This document shows, one piece after another, positions 43,601 to 52,235 of a DNA stretch of 64,000 nt. The notes under the pieces are model-generated. The model saw nothing but the letters and a program-made list of their open reading frames with translations, searched no databases and was not told where the DNA came from. The stretch spans positions 13,465,511 to 13,529,510 of the forward strand of contig CM076956.1 in NCBI GenBank assembly GCA_039566865.1, in the 5' to 3' direction. Every line of letters starts with the position of its first letter. The stretch's first letter is position 1. Both the position numbers and the translations under genes were made by a program. The stretch comes from Aurelia coerulea (Eukaryota; Cnidaria; Scyphozoa; Semaeostomeae; Ulmaridae).

Positions 43601-46600
43601 AAAGATCTTTTGTTTGAAAACAATTGATATGAACAATATTTGCCAATCGAAGCAATAGTTTTGGCCCCTAATATATGCCAAAGTGTCCGTCACTACTATA
43701 CCATTTGGTTAGTTAAATTGTTGAAACTGTACACCTTCAGTCAAGATGGATGTCATCATCAAAACATAGCCAATGCACCTGGAACCCTAAACACTTAGCA
43801 CAGCACGCAAAAGATGTATTAATTTGTGAAACGAAGTTATTTTCGAACAACGATGCTTCTTTTAATACAAGTTGATTCAGCGGCGATGGCTCAGTTGTAG
43901 CACGCTTCACTTCCAATCTGAAGGTTGGTATGGTTCGAGTCCCCGCCATGCATAACCTGCTACGTGGAGTGAGGAGAGTCGTCAACTCTTTGTAATTCCA
44001 AGCTAAAGGAATCACGAAGTGTGGTCACATCGAGAGGAAGGACCGACGCAGCTTCGATAAGCTTAGCTTCTCGATTTCCTAAAATTTCCTTTGAATGCTT
44101 GGTAGAAATATAGACAAAATGACACGATTTAGGAAATAATGCTCACCCTGGTGGAATATGTCCTGAAATGATGACCTTCTTTCCCGACGAATTTGAACTT
44201 TTAAGTTGTTCCTCGACCCATCTCAGTTGAGCATCAGCAATGAGGAATGTCCGCCTGAATGGGTTTCTTCCGATACCCTGAACATTCCAATAGTTGGTAT
44301 TCAATTGTAGCAGTACCAATTTCGCATCTGAAAGGCAAGAGGCAGAACATATGAATGTAAAACTGCATTCACACGATATCAACATAACTTGAAAATGACG
44401 AAAAATGTGACGGATAAGCCTAAGAAGAAAGATGAAATTACACATACTTACTAAATCTGTTTGTTGCCATAAACAGAAATACCATTTTCAATCAAATGAA
44501 TTGTCATATCTAAAATAAAACTACTTTTCGGCAACAAGATTTTAAAGGTATGAATATGTAATCATCCTCAACACCGGATTCTATTGTTCATATTTGAACA
44601 GCTGTGGCCCTCTGCAGTAGCATTCTCCAATTGGTCTCGATCCTGTTCCAATCTTTCAGCGCCAATCATTGTAAGCCCACAGATTTAATAAAATTCTTAT
44701 TAACAGAATTGATGAAAGGGCTTTGATAATTGTATATAGAGACACTGACAGCTCACCACAGAAACTTGCAGTTGCTTATGATAGAGATTTATAAAACCAA
44801 AAATAGTTTAAATCCATCTTTCATGGAAGATAACTTTGTCGAAAGAACGAACAAATACAATCTTGGAAATAACGATGGTCTTCTGGTACCATGGGCAAAC
44901 ACAATTGCTCATGGTATAGAAACGATCAACCATACGATATGTTGGAAGTAGACTTTGGCAAATATTACCAAATGAAACTAAAGAGGCGCGCACCCAAGAA
45001 ATCTTTGAGGGTCGCATAAAAAGTTGGGTTACAGACAAATGCAACTGAAAGGCTTGCAAGACATTTATCGCAAACCTGGGCTACATTTCGTTAGCATTTG
45101 TATATTAATTATAGATTTTAGAAATGCAAAATAGGTTTTCTTTGTACATAGTTGGCTTTTTATTATTTCTTCGATATTGTCAGTCTTGTCTTCGGTCTTC
45201 CCCTTCATCGGTTTCCTGTTACCATACCCATTAGCAATCTCGTGTCCAGATTGTAATTCCATATTATGTGTCAAAGGAAAGATAGTTTCCTTCCATTTAT
45301 GATGTCGAGCAGTCTGTTTACACAATTAATTCTTTGGAGTACTTCTTCTTTGGTTTTCCTTTCTGTCCAGCTTATAGTATAAGCCTTATGTGCAGTACCC
45401 ACCTATAGCACCAAAGTTCAAAGCTCTGGATTTTTCTTGTCTGAGGTCTTGAGTACCCAGCACTCAGATCCGTATGATACGATTGAGAAGCTAGAAACTA
45501 GAAAGCTCTATAGATCGACAAGCCTTAACATCCTTCATTTTTATTGATTCATTCGGTAAATCTGAGGATCTAGGGGTCAGTCATTTATAACTCTGGGTAC
45601 GGGGCGGGTTAGAATTGGTTGGGGGGTATGAAAACTATTCCAAGGAAAATTGGGGGGTATGAAACTTTTTTGGACATTTTAGAGGGGTACGAAAACTTTC
45701 ATGGTAGATTCTTTCAAAAATTATTTCAATGATAAAATAAGGCCTATGGAATACCATATCTTCGCACAACTGCAACTCTAGCTAGCTTTTTAATGACAGC
45801 CTTCAAATCATCCATTGCAACCCAATATATTTGTATAAAATTCCAGCTCACTGGCCTTCCATTGTAGTACCTACTTCATTTAATTCAAATGGCGTTGCCT
45901 TTCCCATTTTTTATCCGTTTTACAAAAACAGAAGTTCTGTGATGCGGTTATCTGAAAATAGTTTGATATATGTTCAGTGGTAGGTTATGAAATTTTGTTC
46001 TAATTTTCAAATGGGCCTCGAAATATCTTGGGGAAAATTGGAAGGGGTACACAACTTTTAGCTAGTGTAGCAATTCTAGCCTGCCCCGGTACCTAGAGTT
46101 ATAAATGACTGACCCCTAACCTAATCAAAGACCCACAGCAGTCATTTTGCTGATTTGCTTGCATCTTCCAGCGAACAAAGTCTTTAGACTAGAGACTAAA
46201 TTTGAGCCTTACTCAGGGCGGTTGGCTTTTTTGCAAAATTTTCTACGGGTTCAGCAGATTCTTTTGCAGCATTTTTTCTCTCTACTGGTGATGCAATATT
46301 CTAAATTTTTCACTGTCTTTAACCACACGAGAAAACTCTTTACAAACCTGGCACCTCTGCTTTATAATATCCTCCATTCAGAAACGTTTTCTCAAGTTCC
46401 TCTTCAGTAGTAACCTTTAGTGAGCATTTACTGCATAGAATGCGGGGTTTCCAGATCTTGAGGACTTTTTCATAGAATGTTTTATCTTTGGGCAACACAT
46501 AATCCCCAGGGAGATCATTATTGCCAAATGATGGCAAGAAAGGGATATTAGGAAACATGTTTCCAAATGCACTGGTGGTGCCATTCATAAGACGTAGTAC

Positions 46601-48032
46601 TCGTTCTTCTGTTGTGCCATTGACAAATCCTTTTTCCACTGCATGAGCCACTTGATCACCTGCAAAATAGACCATTGAGCAACTCAGAAATTACCTTTGC
46701 ACCAGCAGTATGAACCAAGGGGCCACCATACAAGATTTCATTGGGGATGTGGCGATCAAGCTTCATAAATATACCCGAATCCTGTACCAACTCTTCGAAA
46801 ATGTATACCTGACCTCATATCAGTTTTTCAAGGATGCATACCCGACCTAGCCCATCAATTGATCTTTGTTCCAAAATCATAGAAATGGATCCTATTCTTT
46901 ACACCAACATTGTGAAAATCGAGACAGTCCCTCATATCAAAATTGTGAAAACATATACCGTTTTTTATACCAAAATAGTGCAAACGATACCCTCCCGATG
47001 GCACATCCTCAGTACAGTACCTAAAATATAAATAGTGCCCCAGTGCCCCTATGGACACGACAACGGTATGTTACATCCAAAAGGTACTTTTGTCATGATT
47101 GAAAGACAATTGTACCTGGGGATATGTTAGGACCTTGTGTCATTAACGATCAGTTCACTAAATTTTTCATTCCATTTCATCAAGAATTTAAGCTATTAAC
47201 TAATGTACAACATATCTACGCGTAGCTAAAAACATCAACACAATTTGAAGTATGAACTTTTTAGAACTACTTTCTACTGGTTTAACAACAAGTCTTTAAC
47301 TTATTAGGACACCTACTGTAGAAAGTATTCGTAATGAGGATTCAGGTTATCAGGGGGTAATATCGACATGATCACATGATTAGTCCCAGGACCCTAAATA
47401 GATAGCGATGTAACTGCATAGATATAACAAGCGTATTCCTACTACTGTATGTATCACGTCATGCTCAGTTCCTAAACAAGACGCATCCTCTTTATGCGAT
47501 ACTCTTTAAGTCTGAGCCAGCATAGGGAATACATTATGCAGGGATTCGGTGTTGATGAAGCCTTTCTCACAGTCCTAGAAATCAGCGACTTACCTGTTAG
47601 CAATATAAAGTCAAAGCTCTTGTCAACATTTGACGACAGTTTCTTCATAAAGTTTAGCGAAGATTGCAGCAATGCTTGGGGTGAATCACAACCAACTCTT
47701 CCGTATGGAGCAGTAAAGGGTGCAGACACTGGTGTTATGTTTAGAGTGTTTGGCATTGAACGACAAAATGATTTTTTGCTTGTTGTGCTGTTGTAATAAA
47801 GATCAAGATGTACGTCCGACACATGTAAGAACTTCATTGAATCTCGTTTCAGATTAATCGGTGTATGTGCCATTGTTGTGTAACAGCCAAATCCAACAGC
47901 TATTGAAACAATCAGTAACACCAGACAAGCTAGAAATGCAAGGAAGGTTACTCCAAGAAAAATTTTGTAGTGCTTCATCTTTGTCCGGACAATAGACATG
48001 CTGTAGTCTGTAGCCACAATTGGTTCATCCAT
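37671..48032 (-). CDS. Acid-sphingomyelinase-like / PPN1-like membrane metallophosphoesterase
   Basis: Six minus-strand exons give an exact 514-codon frame: 48032-47594, 46659-46348, 44327-44147, 43196-43093, 41784-41566 and 37957-37671. All have GT..AG borders with agreeing phases (1, 1, 2, 1, 1). Product, 513 aa: cytosolic N terminus, TM anchor about 24-48 (type II), then a calcineurin-like phosphoesterase domain with metal motifs in order: SDVHLD (D73, H75), TGDQ (D148), FGNND (N193, D195), SGHIPPG and FGHIHKDD. Family enzymes hydrolyse phosphodiester or phosphoanhydride bonds in the lumen or outside the cell. GNND in place of GNH(D/E), and the N-terminal anchor, recall fungal vacuolar endopolyphosphatase PPN1; SMPDL3-type nucleotide phosphodiesterases are the alternative. 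The substrate is therefore open. The last intron (3.6 kb) encloses a gene on the opposite strand. Confidence 0.85.
38000..39680. other. Phosphoesterase intron 5, portion 3' on minus strand
   Basis: No exon found. Two loosely repeated blocks near 39,425-39,470 and 39,590-39,625 share CATTTCTTGGCCTAACCTGGAG / CTTTCATGGCCTAACCTAGAG. Confidence 0.4.
39684..39821 (+). CDS. Possible small secreted peptide ORF (45 aa)
   Basis: ATG 39,684 opens a 45-codon frame ending TGA 39,819-39,821. Residues 1-19 (MTTEFHLAYLLLAIAVVNA) look like a classical signal peptide with an A-x-A-type cut before NPEGKPNLYRN; the remainder has a single Cys. It lies 121 bp upstream of the PC-esterase ATG. A GAG|GTAAAC donor after codon 22 means it could instead be a signal-peptide first exon. 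No homologue recognised; could be chance. Confidence 0.25.
   Translation: MTTEFHLAYLLLAIAVVNANPEGKPNLYRNLSLFCQQLYTEEREL
39943..41388 (+). CDS. PC-esterase (NXPE-like) type II membrane protein, nested gene
   Basis: 481 aa in a single exon. I choose ATG 39,943; the open frame extends 13 codons upstream only through a GTG. TM anchor about residues 12-28, then a probable filamin/Ig-like region ending SPYEITVLP, then a PC-esterase (GDSL/SGNH-like) domain: GDSHMR (G261, D262, S263) supplies the nucleophile, DQTHYA near the C terminus (D448, H451) supplies the Asp/His pair. Conserved Cys and Trp (RWVKCGN, CGPWEND) lie between. NXPE relatives are Golgi or secreted proteins that modify glycans, chiefly by O-acetylation in relatives with this fold; the substrate here is unknown. 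It sits antisense inside the last intron of the phosphoesterase gene. Absence of introns suggests a retrogene origin. Confidence 0.75.
   Translation: MFNTNTSNLTYAYAIISLLIASAIISKYNYHQFKNKVQDSATKIQSNRYGGIQCVYKAIYNNVSLAWALHKVLIKWQPGKNCSRDNQDKIEIKDGSILRVQAYSNQELVTAMAHYVDNETYAANLLLTIPGKYIVLVMLTYVNGDNLETRSHVKPILKQIQGSPYEITVLPNTIPKGITRYCSKHDSGQARGRWVKCGNVYGDIYPPLERCGPWENDLNFNFDHIHGFRWLPYACQLHHYTNDELKRCLARNRWRSLVFAGDSHMRYRAYHWVTRLYGACHTCAKTHIKMVFNKIPRIEWIFDARGTRLPLNYANITLPFEKYIHPKVRRSKFSTPFPADAIASDLFLMNFGHWVLRESTDYEFIMKKLTAYAQSLKNMKSSGKRIIWINTVSLPWRSDPAVVEWRENTSPSRVRQFNDLADKFMKEYGIQSVDAFQISNGRIAATHDQTHYAKRLPGNDFGGVVENAISNSVINALCNLD
42284..42509. mobile_element. TTAA-flanked MITE (226 bp)
   Basis: TTAA-AGGTAATGTGTCCATGTAA and TTACATGGGCACATTGCCT-TTAA. 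Lies in a phosphoesterase intron. Same target type as the elements at 21,365, 28,115 and 31,066. Confidence 0.7.
43544..43695. mobile_element. hAT-like MITE (152 bp), sister of 13,546-13,689
   Basis: CAATGGTGGACACTGG and CCAAAGTGTCCGTCACTA ends; the interior shares AAAGATCTTTTGTTTGAAAACAA with the 13.5-kb copy. Flanking 8-mers CTATGCAG and CTATACCA match at 6 of 8. The G-run near 43,561 is expanded. Confidence 0.6.
43879..44122 (+). mobile_element. tRNA-derived SINE, copy 2
   Basis: A-box GATGGCTCAGTTGTAGC from 43,885 and B-box GGTTCGAGTCCC at about 43,932-43,943; the tail matches the 32.3-kb copy (AATTCCAAGCTAAAGGAATC, ACATCGAGAGGAAGGACC, TTGGTAGAAATATAGA). Located in a phosphoesterase intron, ending just before the 44,147-44,327 exon. 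Confidence 0.8.
44745..45110 (+). mobile_element. LINE reverse-transcriptase C-terminal fragment
   Basis: Plus-strand translation gives RNLQLLMIEIYKTKNSLNPSF, EDNFVERTNKYNLGNND and, after a frame change, LWQILPNETKEARTQEIFEGRIKSWVTDKC followed by CKTFIANLGYI split by stops. The order matches the C-terminal part of the LINE at 54.4 kb (NLQKLMTEIYKSMNHLNPS, then IKDWAGDKC). Dead copy in phosphoesterase intron 2. Confidence 0.75.
45573..46116. mobile_element. TA-flanked MITE (544 bp) with about 48-bp TIRs
   Basis: GGGGTCAGTCATTTATAACT at left and AGTTATAAATGACTGACCCC at right, continuing through GGTACGGGGCGGGTTAGAATTG / CAATTCTAGCCTGCCCCGG; TA on both sides. The interior has GGGGGGTATGAAAAC repeats. 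Confidence 0.8.
46660..47593. other. Phosphoesterase intron 1
   Basis: About 46,850-47,000 shows three or four loose repeats of an ATACC...ACCAAAATTGTGAAAAC-like unit. Otherwise nothing supportable. Confidence 0.4.
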
Positions 48033-48795
48033 GTTTGCAGCGTTTTATTAATGTTTTTCAAAACTGATCATCCAAGAATGTATCTACCAACTTGAAGCCT
48101 GAAAAATCAATAGGAAGTGTGCAATGCGAGGACGAGCAAACTAAAGGAACGATTTCAATGAATTTCGGTTGTTGTTTGCCACATCTGGTAGATTGAATTA
48201 TATGGCCTTGAGCTGCTACGAATACCAGGACGTGTGCATAAATCGTATTTTGTATTGTATTATCTTTTAGTTTATGTACAGTCATGTCCTTTAGGGTAGC
48301 TTTGCCACCCCCTTTGGTGGGTGACCGCCTGCCTTTTTTTCAGGGCTCATATCTTGGTGGAACAGAGAGCACTGTTGCCCTCAGCTGAATTTGCATTAGC
48401 GGCACCGTTCTTCATACTCTTTAGAACCAAAAAGCACGGCAATCCAACACAGTTGGATAAATCTGACTTCGCAATGTGTACCACATTGAAATATTGCTTT
48501 AAAGGGCATGTATCGATAACCTGATTGGCTAAGGTAATGCAATTATCTCTTTTGTTTAGTACAAGGCACCGGTCCGAGGCTGCGTGTTTACGGCAGTAAA
48601 AATTCATGAAGCAGAAATAAAAGTCACGAAAAATGGAATTCCACTCCAAACTTCTTTGTTATAGAATAGAAATTGTTGTTGAAGAAATTGTTAAGTGCCG
48701 TTGATAGCCAGAACCAGATGACGTCATGTCTATTTCTGCTATGGACGGCACAGAATATCGTATTTTGTTCTATTTTAGTTTTAACGGGTCGGGTG
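48033..48795. other. Upstream region of the phosphoesterase gene
   Basis: Probable promoter and 5' UTR of the minus-strand phosphoesterase. The ORF at 48,347-48,649 (minus) has no recognised domain. No promoter element can be assigned. Confidence 0.4.
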
Positions 48796-48796
48796 A

Positions 48797-48959
48797 TATA
48801 TATATATATATATATATATCAACTCAGAAAAAAACACATTCTTTAAACGTTTCGGCGTTAGCCTTCATCAGTAACGCCTTCTTCATCAGTAACGCCTTGA
48901 CATTACTGATGAAGGCTAACGCCGAAACGTTTAAAGAATGTGTTTTTTTCTGAGTTGAT
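48797..48959. repeat. Foldback with perfect 57-bp arms beside (TA)n
   Basis: After a (TA)n tract, arms 48,818-48,874 and 48,903-48,959 are exact inverse complements around a 28-nt loop that holds another CTTCATCAGTAACGCC copy. Each arm contains CTGATGAAGGCTAACGCCGAAACG in one orientation. Confidence 0.9.
48901..48936 (+). ncRNA. Weak hammerhead-like motif
   Basis: CTGATGA (48,906-48,912), GGC-TAAC-GCC stem (48,914-48,923), GAAA (48,924-48,927), CGTT, then TAAAG. Stem I can pair CATTA with TAAAG at 4 of 5. Against it: an extra A before stem II and no loop on stem III. Mirrored on the other strand at the left arm. Confidence 0.3.
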
Positions 48960-48996
48960 ATACCTATTTTATTACGCATTGATAAGGAGCTTATGA

Positions 48997-48998
<2 letters not shown>

Positions 48999-49055
<57 letters not shown>
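48999..49055. repeat. (TA)n microsatellite
   Basis: Uninterrupted TA dinucleotides directly abutting the 184-bp palindrome; a shorter (TA)n follows it at about 49,277-49,296. Confidence 0.95.
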
Positions 49056-49057
<2 letters not shown>

Positions 49058-49099
49058 TTAAAACGAAGAAGAAGGCGTTAACAAAAGACAACTCGTTTC

Positions 49100-49144
49100 T
49101 TTTGCGACTAGTTTCGTCTGTTCATGCAGACTCTTCAGGCTAAA
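49100..49144 (-). ncRNA. Hammerhead-ribozyme-like motif, left palindrome arm
   Basis: Exact mirror of the motif at 49,151-49,195, read on the minus strand. Confidence 0.55.
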
Positions 49145-49150
49145 TGATCA

Positions 49151-49195
49151 TTTAGCCTGAAGAGTCTGCATGAACAGACGAAACTAGTCGCAAAA
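49151..49195 (+). ncRNA. Hammerhead-ribozyme-like motif, right palindrome arm
   Basis: TTTAGC (stem I), CTGAAGA core 49,157-49,163, stem II GTCTG/CAGAC around a CATGAA loop (49,164-49,179), GAAA 49,180-49,183, CTAGTC 49,184-49,189 giving A-U and C-G pairs of a minimal stem III, predicted cleavage after C49,189, then GCAAAA pairing with TTTAGC at 5 of 6. All invariant core bases (CUGANGA, GAAA, UH) are present. Confidence 0.6.
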
Positions 49196-49573
49196 GAAAC
49201 GAGTTGTCTTTTGTTAACGCCTTCTTCTTCGTTTTAACTGATATTGCTACTTGCGTACTGTATTCTTATTCGGTTTGTATATATATATATATATAAATAC
49301 GGTAGTACATTTGTGATGTTTGGTGTGGAGGTAACTCGATGACGTTACGTTTTTTGTCTCCAACTCAAATATCAAATCAAATGTGAGCTTTACTTTCATA
49401 TATGTCAAGTTTCATTGATATAAAAAAGGTAAGTGGCATGCAACTTCTCTATCATTCCCAATTTCAATGTTTATGAAATCACGGTCTTTGGTGAAATAAA
49501 AAGACGAAAAGTTGCCAACAAACTTTAACACTTTAGTTTTGGATTTTATTCCAAAGCCTACCAAATTTGTTAA

Positions 49574-50849
49574 TGCACTGGTCAATTGAAACCCCGGCAC
49601 CCCCACCCCCGGGACATAGCGGGGAAGTTAACATTTGGGCAGTGTTACTCCCCGCCCTTTCTCCCGTTATCGGGGGCGCATTGGCTGTTAAATCCCCCAC
49701 CATGAATTCCCGGGTACTTCAGAATTTGCATTTATAAAAAGGAGCACATTCAAAAAATTTGATATTTCATTCTTTGAAGATCACTCACCCAGCGGCGTGG
49801 CCAGGGTAAATTAAGTGGGGGGGGGTAATAGAATGAGGGGTCTGGGGGCGAAGCCCCCAGGAAAATTTTTGGGGCCACGCCCTTTACTTTGGCTTAGAAT
49901 GCATCTCCCAATATTATGCTTGCCTTTAGCGACAAGGAAACCTTGATCGTTTTGCAACAGTTATCCTATGAATCAGAGCACGAGGAAAATTTTTGAAGAA
50001 AGATCCTTTACTTTGGCTTAGGATGCATCTCCCAATATTATGCTTGCCTTTAGCGACAAGGAAACCTTGATCGTTTTGCAACAGTTATCCCATGAATCAG
50101 AGCACGAGGAAAAGTTTTGAAGAAAGATCCTTTACTTTGGCTTACAATGCATCTCCTAATATAATTATACTTTCCTTCAGCGACAAGAAACCCTTGATCG
50201 TTTTGTGACAGTTATCCTATGAATCAGAGTACGAGGAACATTTGTGAAGAAAGATCCTTTATTTTGGCTTGGAATGCATCTCCCAATATTATACTTTCCT
50301 TTAGCGACAAGGAAACCTTGATCGTTTTGTGACAGTTATCCTATGAATCAGAGTACGAGGAAAATTTTTGAAGAAAGATCCTTTACTTTGGCTTGGAATG
50401 CATCTCCCAATATTATACTTTCCTTTAGCGACAAGGAAACCTTGATCGTTCTGTGACAGTTATCCTATGAATCAGAGTACGAGGAACATTTTTGAAGAAA
50501 GATCCCTTACTTTCATCCTCCAATATTATGCTTGCCTTTAGCTTGTCCTTTTCTCTTCGGTTTTGGAGAAATCTCGAGGACCACCTTTCCACAAAAGTGG
50601 GGGGGGGGGAGTTTCCTCTCGTTCCTCCCTCAGATTTTCGTGCCCAGAGACTAGTGTCCAGTTTCCCTTTGCCGCGACAAACGTTAAAACCACTGCTAAA
50701 TATCCCCGCGACAATCCAAGTTTGTTAATTCCCCCGTCCCCCCGAGGCAAGGCAGCATTAAAAATGCGTTATTCCACGGTACATTCCCCGTTAATTCCCC
50801 GCTATGTCCCGGGGGTGGGGGGACGGGGTTTCAATTGACCAGTGCATAA
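49574..50849. mobile_element. TIR element carrying an internal minisatellite (1.28 kb)
   Basis: Ends ATGCACTGGTCAATTGAAAC and GTTTCAATTGACCAGTGCAT; inverted similarity runs about 55 bp through CCCCCGGGACATAGCGGGGAA / TTCCCCGCTATGTCCCGGGGG. The interior is mostly the 123-bp tandem array. Not autonomous; flanking TSD unclear. Confidence 0.8.
49858..50530. repeat. Minisatellite of about 123-bp units, about 5.5 copies
   Basis: Units begin near 49,981, 50,104, 50,230, 50,353 and 50,480 with CGAGGAA(A/C)A, followed by GAAGAAAGATCC, TTTGGCTT, ATGCATCTCC, GCGACAAGGAAACCTTGATCG and CAGTTATCC. A partial unit precedes. A related short array is at 62,077-62,420. Confidence 0.9.
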
Positions 50850-51003
50850 CTAATTGACTCATCCAGTAGTTTTTCACTTTCATGAAACACAAGACACAAG
50901 CACACGCAACATACGCAACAATATGTTGCATTCAGTTCAGATACTCTCATTATCTATTTGTAGCTTGATATTCAGACTGGGTAAAGCTAAGATGCATGAT
51001 GAT

Positions 51004-51932
51004 TAGGGACGTAGGAAGCATCTCAAACTGGGGGGGGGGGGTAGGACACTTCAAGGACACCAAAACTTACACCAATTGTTCTGTGAACAATTACTGTAGC
51101 TTTACAAAACCAACAATAGAGGTTTAATTGGTCACGTGGTTTGTTGCTAGGCAACCAAAAACAATGGAAAATTTTCAAAATTGAGCATCTTACTTAAAAG
51201 GCAAAATTCGTCCAGATTATCATGAGATAACAGGCAGAATTGTAGCCAGAAGTAGCCAGTAAGACGACAGAAAGATATTTACACAAAAAAAATTTCATTT
51301 CAACTTGCAACTCTTGCTAATTAAGAGCAAATAGCAATTGACTACTTGGGATTTCTATTGTGAATCATTTTCTATTTTTAAACTTCTAACTAGTGAAAAT
51401 ATTTAGTAATAAGGAACCTGACACTGTTTTCTGCACGTTTTGAGATATATTGCCCTTCGTTCAAACTATGATGTCATAAAGATAATGCCGTCATGGATAT
51501 CAAAATTTGCTGATGTCAGCAAATATAAACAAACGAAAAATCAAATGAAAGTGCTCTTCAAGACCAAATGAATGGTGTATATAACTTTATCATTAGTGCT
51601 ATTTGCAAGGATTTACCAAGGATTTTAAAACTTTCTTTCTGACAAGTTTCCAAATAAGCACATCTGGAAGTCACATGGTACAACAATGGACCATAAAATT
51701 TTAAAAATTTGATGGCCAATTAAATTTTAGTAAAAGTCAAGGAGTTACAGCGCTATATCTGCAACAGCGGTGGAGATATTTGAGAAAGTTTGGTAGGGGT
51801 CCCCAGGTCCAAACAGGGTTTAGCTACTGTAAAGGGGCACTTCATGAAAATAAAAAGGGTGTAGTCTTCATTGTTTATTGCAAAATCTTGGGAGGGGGGC
51901 ACGTGCTCGTGCCCCTGGTTCCTACCTCTCTG
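51004..51932. mobile_element. hAT-like element related to 53,775-53,943
   Basis: Left AGGGACGTAGGAAGCATCTC and right GTGCCCCTGGTTCCTACCTCTCTG are inverted relatives of the ends at 53,775 and 53,943. Flanking 8-mers ATGATGAT and ATAATGCT agree at 6 of 8. 929 bp, no transposase seen. Confidence 0.55.
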
Positions 51933-51940
51933 ATAATGCT

Positions 51941-52235
51941 AGATGTTACAAAGCAATACAAGAGGACATAAACTAAAGTTATTCAAGAAGAGGTGTAACT
52001 TAAACGTTCGTAAAACATTTTTCACGCAACGAGTCATTAATGACTGGAATAATTTATCAAGCGAAGTTATTAACTGTTCGACAGTGCAACAATTTGAACG
52101 AGCATATGATCGACTAAAACACGTAGACAGATTCTCGTACACGATTTAGTCGTGTGTGATAGAACGTAGCAGGGCTTTATAGGTCTCACGACCTTCCACT
52201 CCCTTAATTACTTAATATTATTATTATTATTATGT
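51941..52235 (+). mobile_element. LINE 3'-end fragment (second LINE family)
   Basis: SNTRGHKLKLFKKRCNLNVRK, FFTQRVINDWNNLSSEVIN and TVQQFERAYDRL, ending at stop 52,147-52,149, is the typical last ~65 residues of LINE reverse transcriptases. A short 3' UTR ends in (TTA)n/(ATT)n at about 52,218-52,233, as in CR1/L2-like elements. Confidence 0.75.

Larger units (their letters stand above)
49056..49239. repeat. Perfect 184-bp spacerless palindrome with hammerhead cores
   Basis: The two 92-bp arms are exact inverse complements, centre between 49,147 and 49,148 (TAAATGA|TCATTTA), no spacer. Such perfect inverted repeats are usually unstable in cells unless young or selected. Each arm includes one hammerhead-like motif. 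Confidence 0.95.

Noticed and set aside
49858..50530. CRISPR-like array of regular repeats
   Set aside because: Units of about 123 bp follow each other without unique spacers, inside an animal transposon; it is a minisatellite.
50492..50838. Overlapping Pro/Arg-rich ORFs on both strands
   Set aside because: GC-rich terminal repeat of the minisatellite-bearing element gives open frames in several phases.
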